Shown here one piece after another: positions 8,151-15,443 of a DNA stretch of 25,959 nt. Under the pieces are notes generated by a model. That model ran no database searches and was not told the origin of the DNA. It saw only the letters and a program-made list of their open reading frames with translations. Position 1 is the first letter of the stretch. Every line of letters starts with the position of its first letter. Made by a program: the position numbers and the translations under genes. The DNA is from CADCVW01 sp035644935 (GTDB taxonomy: Bacteria > Pseudomonadota > Alphaproteobacteria > Sphingomonadales > Sphingomonadaceae): assembly GCA_035644935.1 (NCBI GenBank), contig DASQNO010000082.1:1-25959 (forward strand), written 5' to 3'.

Positions 8151-8906
8151 ATGCCGGAATGGGCGACGCTTGAGCTGCTGCTGCCCTTCATCCTCATCGG
8201 CTTCGCCGCGCAGATGATCGACGGCGCGCTGGGCATGGCGTTCGGGCAGATTTCCTCGACCTTGCTGATCAGCATCGGCGTACCCCCGGCCGCCGCCTCC
8301 GCGGGCGTGCACACGGCTGAAACCTTCACCACCGCCGTGTCGGGCGTGTCCCACATCCTGCACAAGAACGTCGACTGGCCGCTGTTCCGGCGGATCGTCG
8401 TGCCGGGCGTGATCGGCGGTGTCTTGGGCGCGTACGTGCTGACGCGGATCGACGCCGCCGTCGCCAGGCCGCTGGTGCTGGGCTATCTGGCGCTACTCGG
8501 CCTGTATCTGTTGTGGCGCGGCGCCACGCACCGGCACACCGAGCGCGAGCCGAAGGTCGTGGCTCCGCTGGGCCTGGTCGGCGGCTTCCTGGATGCGGCT
8601 GGCGGCGGCGGCTGGGGCGCGGTGGTGACCAGCAACCTGCTGGTCCAGGGCGCGTCCCCCCGCAAGACGATCGGCACCGTCAACACCGCCGAATTCTTTC
8701 TAACGGTGACGATCTCCGCCACCTTCATCGCCGCCCTCGGCTGGGAGGCGTTTACCCGCGCCACCGTCGGCCTGCTGATCGGCGGCGTTCTGGCGGCTCC
8801 GCTCGGCGCGTTTTTCGCCAAGCGCGTCAACGCCGACCTGCTGCTGACGCTGGTCGGCACGGTGGTGACGATCACCAGCCTCTTCGGCCTTTATCGCTCG
8901 CTCTGA
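8151..8906 (+). CDS. TauE/SafE (TSUP) family permease
   Basis: A 251-aa membrane protein with about eight helices in two similar halves, the standard TSUP design. The half-repeats begin with IGFAAQMIDGALGMAFGQIS (near residue 17) and GLVGGFLDAAGGGGWGAVVT (near residue 140), both carrying the Gly-rich DGxxGxGxG-type motif typical of the family. Known members move sulfite, sulfoacetate, taurine-derived or other organosulfur anions across the inner membrane. The position divergent from cysE with 95 bases between starts fits a sulfur-related substrate, but this is not proof. The ATG at 8151 starts just before the first helix. The DUF2256 gene follows 12 bases after the stop. Confidence 0.9.
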   Translation: MPEWATLELLLPFILIGFAAQMIDGALGMAFGQISSTLLISIGVPPAAASAGVHTAETFTTAVSGVSHILHKNVDWPLFRRIVVPGVIGGVLGAYVLTRIDAAVARPLVLGYLALLGLYLLWRGATHRHTEREPKVVAPLGLVGGFLDAAGGGGWGAVVTSNLLVQGASPRKTIGTVNTAEFFLTVTISATFIAALGWEAFTRATVGLLIGGVLAAPLGAFFAKRVNADLLLTLVGTVVTITSLFGLYRSL

Positions 8907-8918
8907 CCGGTGGCCCGC

Positions 8919-9074
<156 letters not shown>

Positions 9075-9418
9075 GCGTTCTTGGCCGCACTTCCCGGCCG
9101 GGACCGCCTTGCCGCCGCCAGCCGATCGCCGGCCTTTCTCGCCTCTCGCAAGGCTTTGGCGACACAACGGCGGGCGGCGGTCCGCCCTTCGAGGTCGAAG
9201 TCCGACGTCGGACCGCAAGCGCGCCCGGCCGCCGATCGCATGCGCGCGGCCAGCGTTGACGCGCCTTGCGCGGTGGCGAGGTCCAGGTCGGCGTGGCCGA
9301 CGGCCTCGCTCACCGTGACGAGCGCATCGTCCTGCGCCCGCGCCGACTGTTGCGGCACGGCCGCCGCCAACGCGGCAATCAAGAGAATGGATTTCATCGG
9401 AAACGGCTCCACCTGAAT

Positions 9419-9438
9419 GCTTCGCGAGTCTGCGAAGC
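9419..9438. other. Perfect hairpin in the urcA leader
   Basis: GCTTCGC (9419-9425) and GCGAAGC (9432-9438) pair over 7 bp around a 6-base loop. On the minus strand this sits about 22 bases ahead of the UrcA start, within the probable 5' untranslated leader. It could influence translation or be fortuitous. Confidence 0.35.
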
Positions 9439-9494
9439 GCCGTTCTCCTAATCCCCTCCTGACCTCTGGACGCAGCAACGATGTTGCGCACCCA

Positions 9495-9540
9495 TTCTGC
9501 ACAAGTGCAGCTTGCGGCCCGGTTCGGCTGAAGTGCAGAA
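9495..9540. promoter_or_regulatory. Operator-like TGCAC/GTGCA half-sites between urcA and lysR
   Basis: TTCTGCAC (9495-9502) is followed by two bases and GTGCAG (9505-9510), giving a dyad CTGCAC-AA-GTGCAG. A third half-site, GTGCAGAA, lies at 9533-9540 and is the exact reverse complement of the first. LysR proteins commonly bind interrupted dyads with a T-N11-A core next to their own divergent promoter, and TTGCAC-type symmetry here fits. The third half-site lies just before the preferred LysR start at 9548. Confidence 0.6.
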
Positions 9541-9547
9541 CGGCCGC

Positions 9548-10462
9548 GTGTTCGACTGGAACGACCTTCGCTATTTCCTGACCGTCGCGCGTACGGGCAG
9601 CACGCTGGCGGCGGGACGCGAACTTCGGGTGAGCCAGACCACGGCGGCCCGGCGCGTGGCGGCGCTGGAAGCCTCGCTTGGACTGGTCCTCTTCGAACGT
9701 CAGCATTCTGGCTATTCGCTGACGCCTGCGGGTGCGGGGTTGCTGGAGGCGTCCGGTGCGCTGGAAGCGGCGGCCGAGGCGGTCGCCCATGCCGCGGCCG
9801 CGCAATTGCGCGAACTGGGCGGCGCGGTTCGCATCACCGCAGACGAAGTGTTCGCGGTGACGGTGCTGACCCCCGTGCTGCGCGACCTGCACGAAGCGCA
9901 CCCGGCGATCCGGATCGAGCTCGACTCCACGTCCCGGCTCCGGGATCTGGGTGCCGGCGAGGCGGACGTGGCGCTGCGCACCAGCAAGGAGATGACCGGC
10001 GTCGGCGTGGTCGGGCGACGAGTCGGTGGCGGCGAGTGGGCGGTCTATTGCAGCCGCGCCTACGCGGCCGCGCACGGACGCCCAGAGACCCCGGCCGAGC
10101 TTCGCGGGCGCCCGCTGATCGGCGGCGGCGGCGACGGGGTATGGAGAGTCTATCGCGAATGGCTGCGGCGGCACGCGCTCGAGGGCGCGGTCGTTATGGA
10201 GCATGCGTCGGCCACCGGCCTCCTGGCGGCAGTGCGATCGGGGTTCGGCCTGGCGATGCTGCCTTGCTTCGTAGCCGACGTGGAATCCGATCTGATACGC
10301 TGCGTGACGCCGGACGCCGGAAACGCGCGCAAGCTGTGGCTGCTCACTCACGAACGCGTTCGGAGCACGCCCCGCGTACGCGCCGTGGTCGACTTCCTGG
10401 CGGATCGACTGACCCGGCTGTCGCGAGAAGGCGACAGGGCACCCGATGGCGGGCTGGCGTGA
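9548..10462 (+). CDS. LysR family transcriptional regulator
   Basis: A 304-aa regulator when started at GTG 9548 (VFDWNDLRYFLTVARTGS), the usual N-terminus for this LysR subclass. TTG 9512 and GTG 9533 are in-frame alternatives but would place the operator-like repeats inside the gene. The winged helix-turn-helix covers about residues 3-60 (STLAAGRELRVSQTTAARRV recognition region, then LFERQHSGYSLTPAG). An inducer-binding domain follows from about residue 85 (GAVRITADEVFAVTVLTPVL, DVALRTSKE, GFGLAMLPCF). The ligand is unknown. Divergence from the UrcA-like gene makes that gene and itself the likely targets. Confidence 0.93.
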   Translation: MFDWNDLRYFLTVARTGSTLAAGRELRVSQTTAARRVAALEASLGLVLFERQHSGYSLTPAGAGLLEASGALEAAAEAVAHAAAAQLRELGGAVRITADEVFAVTVLTPVLRDLHEAHPAIRIELDSTSRLRDLGAGEADVALRTSKEMTGVGVVGRRVGGGEWAVYCSRAYAAAHGRPETPAELRGRPLIGGGGDGVWRVYREWLRRHALEGAVVMEHASATGLLAAVRSGFGLAMLPCFVADVESDLIRCVTPDAGNARKLWLLTHERVRSTPRVRAVVDFLADRLTRLSREGDRAPDGGLA

Positions 10463-10573
10463 TCGTCGCGCGCGGGCGCGGCTGCGCTCGCCCTCCGGAG
10501 GGATGGCCGGGAACAATCCGCCGCGCGCCAGCTTATCATAAGTGAAGCCGCGACCTTCCGGCGCGGCGGCACC

Positions 10574-10579
10574 AGGAGG
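10574..10579 (+). promoter_or_regulatory. Strong ribosome binding site of kbp
   Basis: AGGAGG lies seven bases before ATG 10587. It decides that start over an in-frame upstream start at 10542. Confidence 0.8.
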
Positions 10580-10586
10580 CGAGCCG

Positions 10587-11066
10587 ATGGGATTTTTCGA
10601 TTTCTTCAAGAAGGACAAGGGGAAGGAGCTGTTCCCCGAGAACGCCGCGGCCGAAGCGCGCGCCGATGCGATCCGTGCGGAGATCAAGCGGCTGGGGCTC
10701 CCCGGCGACATCACGGTCAACGTCGAGGGCAGCAAGGTGAAGATCGGGGGCAAGGTTCCCGACGAGGCAACCCGGCGCAAGCTGGTGATGATCGCCGGCA
10801 ACACCCGGCATGTCGACAGCGTCGACGACAGCGCGATCCAGCCCGCCCAGGCAGCCCCCACTCAGGTCGCGGCGCCCGTGGCGCAGATGCGAACCTACAC
10901 GGTGGAAAGCGGCGACACCTTGTCCAAGATCGCCAAGGAGATGCTGGGCAACGCCAATGCGTATCCCAAGATTTTCGAACTCAACACGCCGATGCTGAAG
11001 GACCCGGACGATATCTATCCGGGACAAGTGCTGATCGTCCCGGAACAGCAGACCGCACAAGCTTAG
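10587..11066 (+). CDS. kbp: BON-LysM protein, Kbp/YgaU type
   Basis: A 159-aa protein closely parallel to E. coli Kbp (YgaU), a cytoplasmic potassium-binding protein. It begins with MGFFDFFKKDKGKELF, then a BON domain (about residues 24-82: DITVNVEGSKVKIGGKVPDE, then GNTRHVDSVDD), an Ala/Pro/Gln linker (84-100) and a LysM domain (103-152). The LysM part contains YTVESGDTLSKIAKEMLGNA and PMLKDPDDIYPGQVLIVPE, nearly the E. coli pattern GNAN-KIFE-N-PMLK-PD-IYPGQVL. There is no signal peptide, so a cytoplasmic site is expected despite the LysM. The start is fixed by AGGAGG seven bases upstream. Confidence 0.93.
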   Translation: MGFFDFFKKDKGKELFPENAAAEARADAIRAEIKRLGLPGDITVNVEGSKVKIGGKVPDEATRRKLVMIAGNTRHVDSVDDSAIQPAQAAPTQVAAPVAQMRTYTVESGDTLSKIAKEMLGNANAYPKIFELNTPMLKDPDDIYPGQVLIVPEQQTAQA

Positions 11067-11067
11067 C

Positions 11068-11159
11068 CGTCATTCCGGCGAAGGCCGGGATCTCATTGGA
11101 GGTACGCACGGGACGTTCGTGGCCACCTCGCTGAGATCCCGGCCGACGCCGGGATGACG
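11068..11159. repeat. Intergenic palindromic repeat element, type C
   Basis: The 28-base left arm (11068-11095, starting CGTCATTCCGGCG) and right arm (11132-11159, ending GCCGGGATGACG) are inverted copies with three mismatches, around a 36-base centre. The element lies between the convergent ends of kbp and pgsA. The CGTCATTCCGGCGAAGGCCGG style of arm is a common dispersed element in sphingomonad genomes. A shared terminator role is possible. Confidence 0.8.
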
Positions 11160-11167
11160 CACAGGCT

Positions 11168-11737
11168 TCAGTCCATGTGCCGAATGCCCACCCGCAGGTA
11201 ATCCCATCCGGTCAGCAGTGTCAGCGCCGCCGCCGCCCACAGGGTCGCGAGTCCGACATCGTGCACCCACGCCCATTGCGGCGTCGCCCCGCCCAGGATC
11301 AGCGCCCCAAGCGATACCAGCTGCAACGTCGTCTTCCATTTCGCCAGCCGGCTGACCGGCACCGAAACCTGCAGCCCGGCCAGAAATTCGCGAAGGCCGG
11401 ATACCGTGATCTCGCGCAGCAGGATGATCAGCGCCGCGACGACATGGAGGTCATGGATGATCGGCTGCCCCCTGGGATCTCGCGTGAACACCAGCATCAG
11501 GATCACCGCGGCGACCATGATCTTGTCCGCGATCGGATCGAGAAAGATGCCCGCCTTGCTGATCTTGCCCTGCGCGCGCGCGAGATAGCCGTCGAAATAG
11601 TCGGTGATCCCCATCAGGCAGTAGAGCGCAAAGGCGAACGCGAAATCGTACCAGCGCGGCATCGGCCACAGCAGCCACACCAGGATCGGCACCGCGAAGA
11701 TCCGCGACAGCGTCAGGATGTTGGGGAGGCTCAGCAT
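11168..11737 (-). CDS. pgsA: CDP-diacylglycerol-glycerol-3-phosphate 3-phosphatidyltransferase
   Basis: A 189-aa inner-membrane enzyme of the CDP-alcohol phosphatidyltransferase family. It joins CDP-diacylglycerol to glycerol-3-phosphate to give phosphatidylglycerol phosphate, the precursor of phosphatidylglycerol and cardiolipin. The family motif is complete: D46, D49-G50, A53-R54, G63, D67, D71 (DYFDGYLAR, then KAGIFLDPIAD). The N-terminus MLSLPNILTLSRIFAVPILV and the later LREITVSGLREFLAG region are typical of PgsA rather than of cardiolipin or phosphatidylserine synthases. About five to six membrane helices. ATG 11737 gives the classic start. It is divergent from the aminopeptidase gene with a 142-base gap. 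Confidence 0.95.
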   Translation of the reverse strand: MLSLPNILTLSRIFAVPILVWLLWPMPRWYDFAFAFALYCLMGITDYFDGYLARAQGKISKAGIFLDPIADKIMVAAVILMLVFTRDPRGQPIIHDLHVVAALIILLREITVSGLREFLAGLQVSVPVSRLAKWKTTLQLVSLGALILGGATPQWAWVHDVGLATLWAAAALTLLTGWDYLRVGIRHMD

Positions 11738-11879
11738 CGTCGCTTGCGTCTGTAGCGCGGTTCGACGCCGGATGGGAGCGGCAACGGCGCGCGGGCGAAA
11801 CGGGGTTTGGATCGCTTGTGCGACGCTGCAAGCTGGGGCATTGGCTTGCTCTCCAGCGACTTTGTATCGGGTCTCCAAG

Positions 11880-13460
11880 ATGCGCCTACTTGCCGCCGTT
11901 CTCCTGCTGGCGGCGACCGCGCCGGCTTCGCTTGCCCACGCCGCCCGGCCGATCGCCTTTTCGTCCGGAATGTCGAGCGCGCCGGCGGGAAGCGCGCTGG
12001 TCCTCCCCCTGTCGGGCGTCGGCGATCTCGATCGCCGCGGCGCAAGCCTCGACGCGGCGACACGCGCCGCCGTTACGCGCGCACTGGCCTCCGCCAAGTT
12101 CGACTATGCGCCCGAAAGCACCTTGTCGCTGCGCGGCATCGGGCCGTGGTCGCAGCTGGTCGTCGTCGGCACGGGACCCGGTCCGCTGGACGTCGTCGCG
12201 CTGCAGAACCTGGGCGGGCGCGCGGTTGCGCAGACCGGGGGCAATGACGGCCCGGTGACGCTGGTCGCAACGGGGCTTCCCACGGCCGCGGCCGACGCGG
12301 CGGCGCAGATCGCGGTGGGGGCGGAGCTCGGGCAATATGAATTTACGCGCTACAAGTCCGTCGACCCGGCGGCGCCGCGCGCGGCGGGCCGCGACGCCCC
12401 GTTGACAATCCTGACCGATGCAGCCGGGGCCGAAGCGCGGTTCCGGCGCGACGGGCGCGCGCTGGTGCAGGGCGTCCACTTCGCCCGCGACCTGATTACC
12501 GAGCCCGCCAACGTCATTTATCCCGAAAGCTTCGTCGAACGCACCCGCGCGGCGTTCCGTGGCGTCGCCAACGTGTCGATCGAGGCGCTGGACGTGCCCG
12601 CGATGGAGCGTCTCGGCATGGGATCGATCCTGAGCGTCGGCAAGGGATCGGTCCGCCCGCCGCGCATACTGGTCGTGCATTACCGGGGCGCGGGCGGCGC
12701 GCCCGTGGTGCTCGCGGGCAAGGGCATCACCTTCGATTCGGGCGGCATCTCGCTCAAGCCCGGTGCGGGCATGTGGGAGATGAAGGGCGACATGTCGGGC
12801 GCCGCGGCGGTGGTAAGCAGCGTGCTGTCGCTCGCCAGCGCGCAGGCGCCGGTCAACGTCGTGGCGATCGCGGCATTGGCCGAAAACATGCCGGGCGGCG
12901 CCGCCACGCGGCCGGGCGACGTGGTCAAGGCGATCAACGGCAAGACGATCGAGATCCTGAACACCGACGCGGAAGGCCGCCTCGTCCTCGCCGACGCCGT
13001 CGCCTATGCGGAGCAACGCTTCCGCCCGGCCGCGATCGTCGATGTCGCGACGCTGACCGGGTCAAAGGTCACCGCGCTTGGCGACGAATATGCCGGGCTG
13101 TTCTCGCGCCACGACGCGCTGGCGGCGCAGCTGTCGGCGGCGGGTGCGGCGACGGGCGAGCTTTTGTGGCGGCTGCCGCTGCATCCCAACCACGCCAAGG
13201 ACATGAAGTCGGACATCGCCGACATCAAGAACGTCGTTGAAGGCGGCGGTCCGGGCGCCAGCCTGGGCGCGCATTTCATCGGCTATTTCGTGACGCCCGC
13301 CACGCCGTGGGCGCATCTCGACATCGCCGGCAACGAGCTGGGCTCCAGCACCGGACCGACGGTGCCCGACGGCGCGGCCGGATACGGCGTCCGCCTGCTC
13401 GACCGGTTCGTGCGCGATTTCCGTGCCGTGGCGGCGGTCGCGGGCCGCACGGGCGGCTGA
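11880..13460 (+). CDS. Exported M17 leucyl aminopeptidase
   Basis: A 526-aa M17 metallopeptidase that removes N-terminal residues from peptides using two metal ions. The catalytic domain is complete: K281 and D286 (GKGITFDSGG), K293, D304 (MKGDMSG), D363, E365 and R367 in NTDAEGRL. These spacings equal those of E. coli PepA (270, 275, 282, 293, 352, 354, 356). The N-terminal domain (about 25-210) is divergent. Unlike cytosolic PepA, it starts with a signal peptide (MRLLAAVLLLAATAPASLAH), so a periplasmic location is expected. ATG 11880 is chosen for that reason; the frame is open further upstream. The MFS gene follows 25 bases later and is probably co-transcribed. Confidence 0.94.
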   Translation: MRLLAAVLLLAATAPASLAHAARPIAFSSGMSSAPAGSALVLPLSGVGDLDRRGASLDAATRAAVTRALASAKFDYAPESTLSLRGIGPWSQLVVVGTGPGPLDVVALQNLGGRAVAQTGGNDGPVTLVATGLPTAAADAAAQIAVGAELGQYEFTRYKSVDPAAPRAAGRDAPLTILTDAAGAEARFRRDGRALVQGVHFARDLITEPANVIYPESFVERTRAAFRGVANVSIEALDVPAMERLGMGSILSVGKGSVRPPRILVVHYRGAGGAPVVLAGKGITFDSGGISLKPGAGMWEMKGDMSGAAAVVSSVLSLASAQAPVNVVAIAALAENMPGGAATRPGDVVKAINGKTIEILNTDAEGRLVLADAVAYAEQRFRPAAIVDVATLTGSKVTALGDEYAGLFSRHDALAAQLSAAGAATGELLWRLPLHPNHAKDMKSDIADIKNVVEGGGPGASLGAHFIGYFVTPATPWAHLDIAGNELGSSTGPTVPDGAAGYGVRLLDRFVRDFRAVAAVAGRTGG

Positions 13461-13485
13461 CGACGCAAGCTTCGGGAACCGGATA

Positions 13486-14760
13486 ATGCAAGCTTCGCTG
13501 CGCCTTCTCGGCCGCCGCCGATTCCTGCCGCTGTTCGCCACCCAGTTCTTGGGTGCATTCAACGACAATCTGTTCCGCAACGCGATGATCATCCTGGTGA
13601 TCTTCCGCATCTATCAGGACGAGACAAAGGAAGCCGCGTTCAGCGCCATCGCGGGCGCGCTGTTCATCCTTCCCTTCTTCCTGTTTTCGGCGCTCGCGGG
13701 TCAGCTTGCGGACACGACGGACAAGGCGCGCATCGTCCGGGTCGTCAAGAACGCGGAGATCGCCATCATGGTGTTCGGCGCGGTGGGGCTGCTGCTCGGC
13801 AACATCCCGCTGCTGCTCGCCGCTTTGTTCGCGATGGGCGTGCATTCCGCCTTCTTCGGCCCGATCAAGTACGCGATCCTGCCCCAGCATCTGCGCCCCG
13901 ACGAGGTGCTGGGCGGCACGGGCCTGGTGGAGGCCGGTACCTACGGCGCCATCTTGGCGGGAACCATCGTCGGCGGCATCATTCCGGCGGAATGGGCGGC
14001 AACGGGCGTGCTCGTCACCGCCATCATCGGGCGCGTCACGGGCGGCATGGTCCCCCCCGCTCCGCCGGAGGCGGACGCCCCCTCCCCGACCAAGTTCGAC
14101 TGGCACATCGTGCGCGCCTCGATCCGGCTGGTGTCGGCGACGATGCACATCCCGCGGCTGTTCCTCGCCATCGTCGCGATCAGCTTCTTCTGGTCGCAGG
14201 GCGCGGTGCTCGCCGCCCAATTCCCGCCGCTGGTCAAGAACGTGCTGGGCGCCGATCAGAGCGTCGCCACCGCCTTTCTTTCGATCTTCTCGGTGGGCGT
14301 CGCGATCGGTTCGGTGGCGATCAACCGGCTGCTGAAGGGCGAGGTGTCGGCGCGCTGGGCGCCGGCGTCGGCGATCGCGATGGGCCTGTTCGTGACCGAC
14401 CTCTACTTCAACGCGCGCGGCTGGCAGGTCCCGCCCGGTCCGCCCAGCGGCCTGATGGAGTGGATCGCGCTGCCCGGCGCGGAGCGGGTGATGATCGACC
14501 TGCTCGGCGTGGCGGTTGCTGGCGGCATGTTCGTGGTGCCGCTCTACGCGTTCCTGACCACCACCGTGCCCAAGGCGGAAACCGCGCGCACGGTGGCCGC
14601 GAACAACATCGTCAATTCGGGCGCGATGGTGTTCTCGACGCTGCTGATCGCGGCGATGGTCCACTTCGGCGTTTCGGTCGCCGAAACGCTGCTCCTGGTC
14701 GCGGTGGGCAGCCTGGGCGCCGCCGCCATCGCGTGGCGGCTGCACAAGGCGTGCGACTAG
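13486..14760 (+). CDS. MFS transporter, LplT-like (lysophospholipid transporter family)
   Basis: A 424-aa major facilitator with about 12 membrane helices. The N-terminal half is characteristic: LFATQFLGAFNDNLFRNAMI, LAGQLADTTDKARIVRVVKN (the loop 2-3 motif), FFGPIKYAILPQHL and GTGLVEAGTYGAILAGTIVG, as in LplT and in the transporter half of MFS-acyltransferase fusions. E. coli LplT flips lysophospholipids inward for re-acylation by Aas. No acyltransferase or acyl-ACP synthetase domain is fused or adjacent here, so lysophospholipid transport is inferred from family alone. The stop codon overlaps by three bases, tail to tail, with the small minus-strand gene. Confidence 0.88.
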   Translation: MQASLRLLGRRRFLPLFATQFLGAFNDNLFRNAMIILVIFRIYQDETKEAAFSAIAGALFILPFFLFSALAGQLADTTDKARIVRVVKNAEIAIMVFGAVGLLLGNIPLLLAALFAMGVHSAFFGPIKYAILPQHLRPDEVLGGTGLVEAGTYGAILAGTIVGGIIPAEWAATGVLVTAIIGRVTGGMVPPAPPEADAPSPTKFDWHIVRASIRLVSATMHIPRLFLAIVAISFFWSQGAVLAAQFPPLVKNVLGADQSVATAFLSIFSVGVAIGSVAINRLLKGEVSARWAPASAIAMGLFVTDLYFNARGWQVPPGPPSGLMEWIALPGAERVMIDLLGVAVAGGMFVVPLYAFLTTTVPKAETARTVAANNIVNSGAMVFSTLLIAAMVHFGVSVAETLLLVAVGSLGAAAIAWRLHKACD

Positions 14761-14981
14761 AAGATCAGGATCGAGAAGAAGACCAGCCCGCCCGCGAACG
14801 CGATCAGGAACTGCCGCAGGTCGTCTCTGCGCGGCGCATCGTCGTTGGCGGCTGGCGGGATCGCGTCCGCGGCCGACGCTTGGGCGGCGGCTACGCGGGA
14901 CCGCAGCGGCGGAGGAACGCGGTAGCGCGTATCTCCGTAGATCGGGTCGAAGCGGCTGATCAGGGGCGCGAGGCTGCTCAT
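14757..14981 (-). CDS. Small tail-anchored membrane protein, unknown
   Basis: A 74-aa protein with a Pro/Ala-rich soluble part (SRFDPIYGDTRYRVPPPLRS, then a charged DDAPRRDDLRQ) and one C-terminal membrane segment (FLIAFAGGLVFFSILIF) running to the end, so it looks tail-anchored. I do not recognise a named family. The orderly amphipathic-then-hydrophobic layout favours a real gene over chance. ATG 14981 is used; a TTG two codons earlier is possible. Its stop shares the CTAG at 14757-14760 with the convergent MFS stop. It starts about 105 bases from the divergent zinc-ribbon gene. Confidence 0.7.
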   Translation of the reverse strand: MSSLAPLISRFDPIYGDTRYRVPPPLRSRVAAAQASAADAIPPAANDDAPRRDDLRQFLIAFAGGLVFFSILIF

Positions 14982-15085
14982 GGCCAATGGTTAAGCCGGC
15001 GTTTACCGCCGCGCCAGCCAAGCCATCGACCCGTGTCGCGGTTGTCCCTACGAAGGACATCCGCTCGCCCCCGAAAGGATCGCCC

Positions 15086-15382
15086 GTGCCGCTTCTGCTC
15101 TGCCCCAACGACAAAAGTTCGATGCAGTCGATTCAGCGCGCGGGCGTCGAATTCGACATGTGCCCGACATGCCGCGGCGTGTGGCTGGACCGCGGCGAGC
15201 TCGAAAAGCTGATGGCCGCCGACACCCCGCCGCCCGCCCCCGAACCGCGCCCGCAACCCGCCTACGACCGCCCGCCGCAGGACTATCGCCCGCAGCACGG
15301 CTACGACCGCCCCCGCCACGACGACGACTACCGAGGCGGCTACCGCAAGAAGAAGGGCGGCATCTTCGACATTTTCGATTGA
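15086..15382 (+). CDS. TFIIB-type zinc-ribbon protein
   Basis: A 98-aa protein. The first 40 residues are a zinc-ribbon of the zf-TFIIB family (LLCPNDKSSM, then FDMCPTCRGVWLDRGELEKL); cysteines C6, C26 and C29 are present and the usual fourth ligand position is Asp in CPND. The rest (about 45-90) is a Pro/Tyr/Arg/Asp-rich low-complexity tail with repeated YDRP and YRP units, ending KKKGGIFDIFD. The family is found widely in bacteria with unknown role, possibly nucleic-acid or protein binding. GTG 15086 is preceded by AAAGGA at a suitable distance. Confidence 0.88.
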   Translation: MPLLLCPNDKSSMQSIQRAGVEFDMCPTCRGVWLDRGELEKLMAADTPPPAPEPRPQPAYDRPPQDYRPQHGYDRPRHDDDYRGGYRKKKGGIFDIFD

Positions 15383-15443
15383 ACGAACTCAGGCAAAGCC
15401 GATCCGCCTTCCGACGCGGCAGCGCGCTCGCGCCAGCGGCTGG

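Noticed and set aside
9512..9547. Longer LysR start at TTG 9512 or GTG 9533
   Set aside because: The usual N-terminus of the subclass is (M)FDWNDLRYF, and the extension would put operator-like half-sites inside the gene.
10491..10502. CCCTCCGGAGGG palindrome after lysR
   Set aside because: Short, no T run, and easily expected by chance at this GC content.
13276..15114. 612-aa minus-strand frame opposite the MFS gene
   Set aside because: Antisense to a clear 12-helix transporter, rich in Arg, His, Asp and Gln without a recognisable domain.
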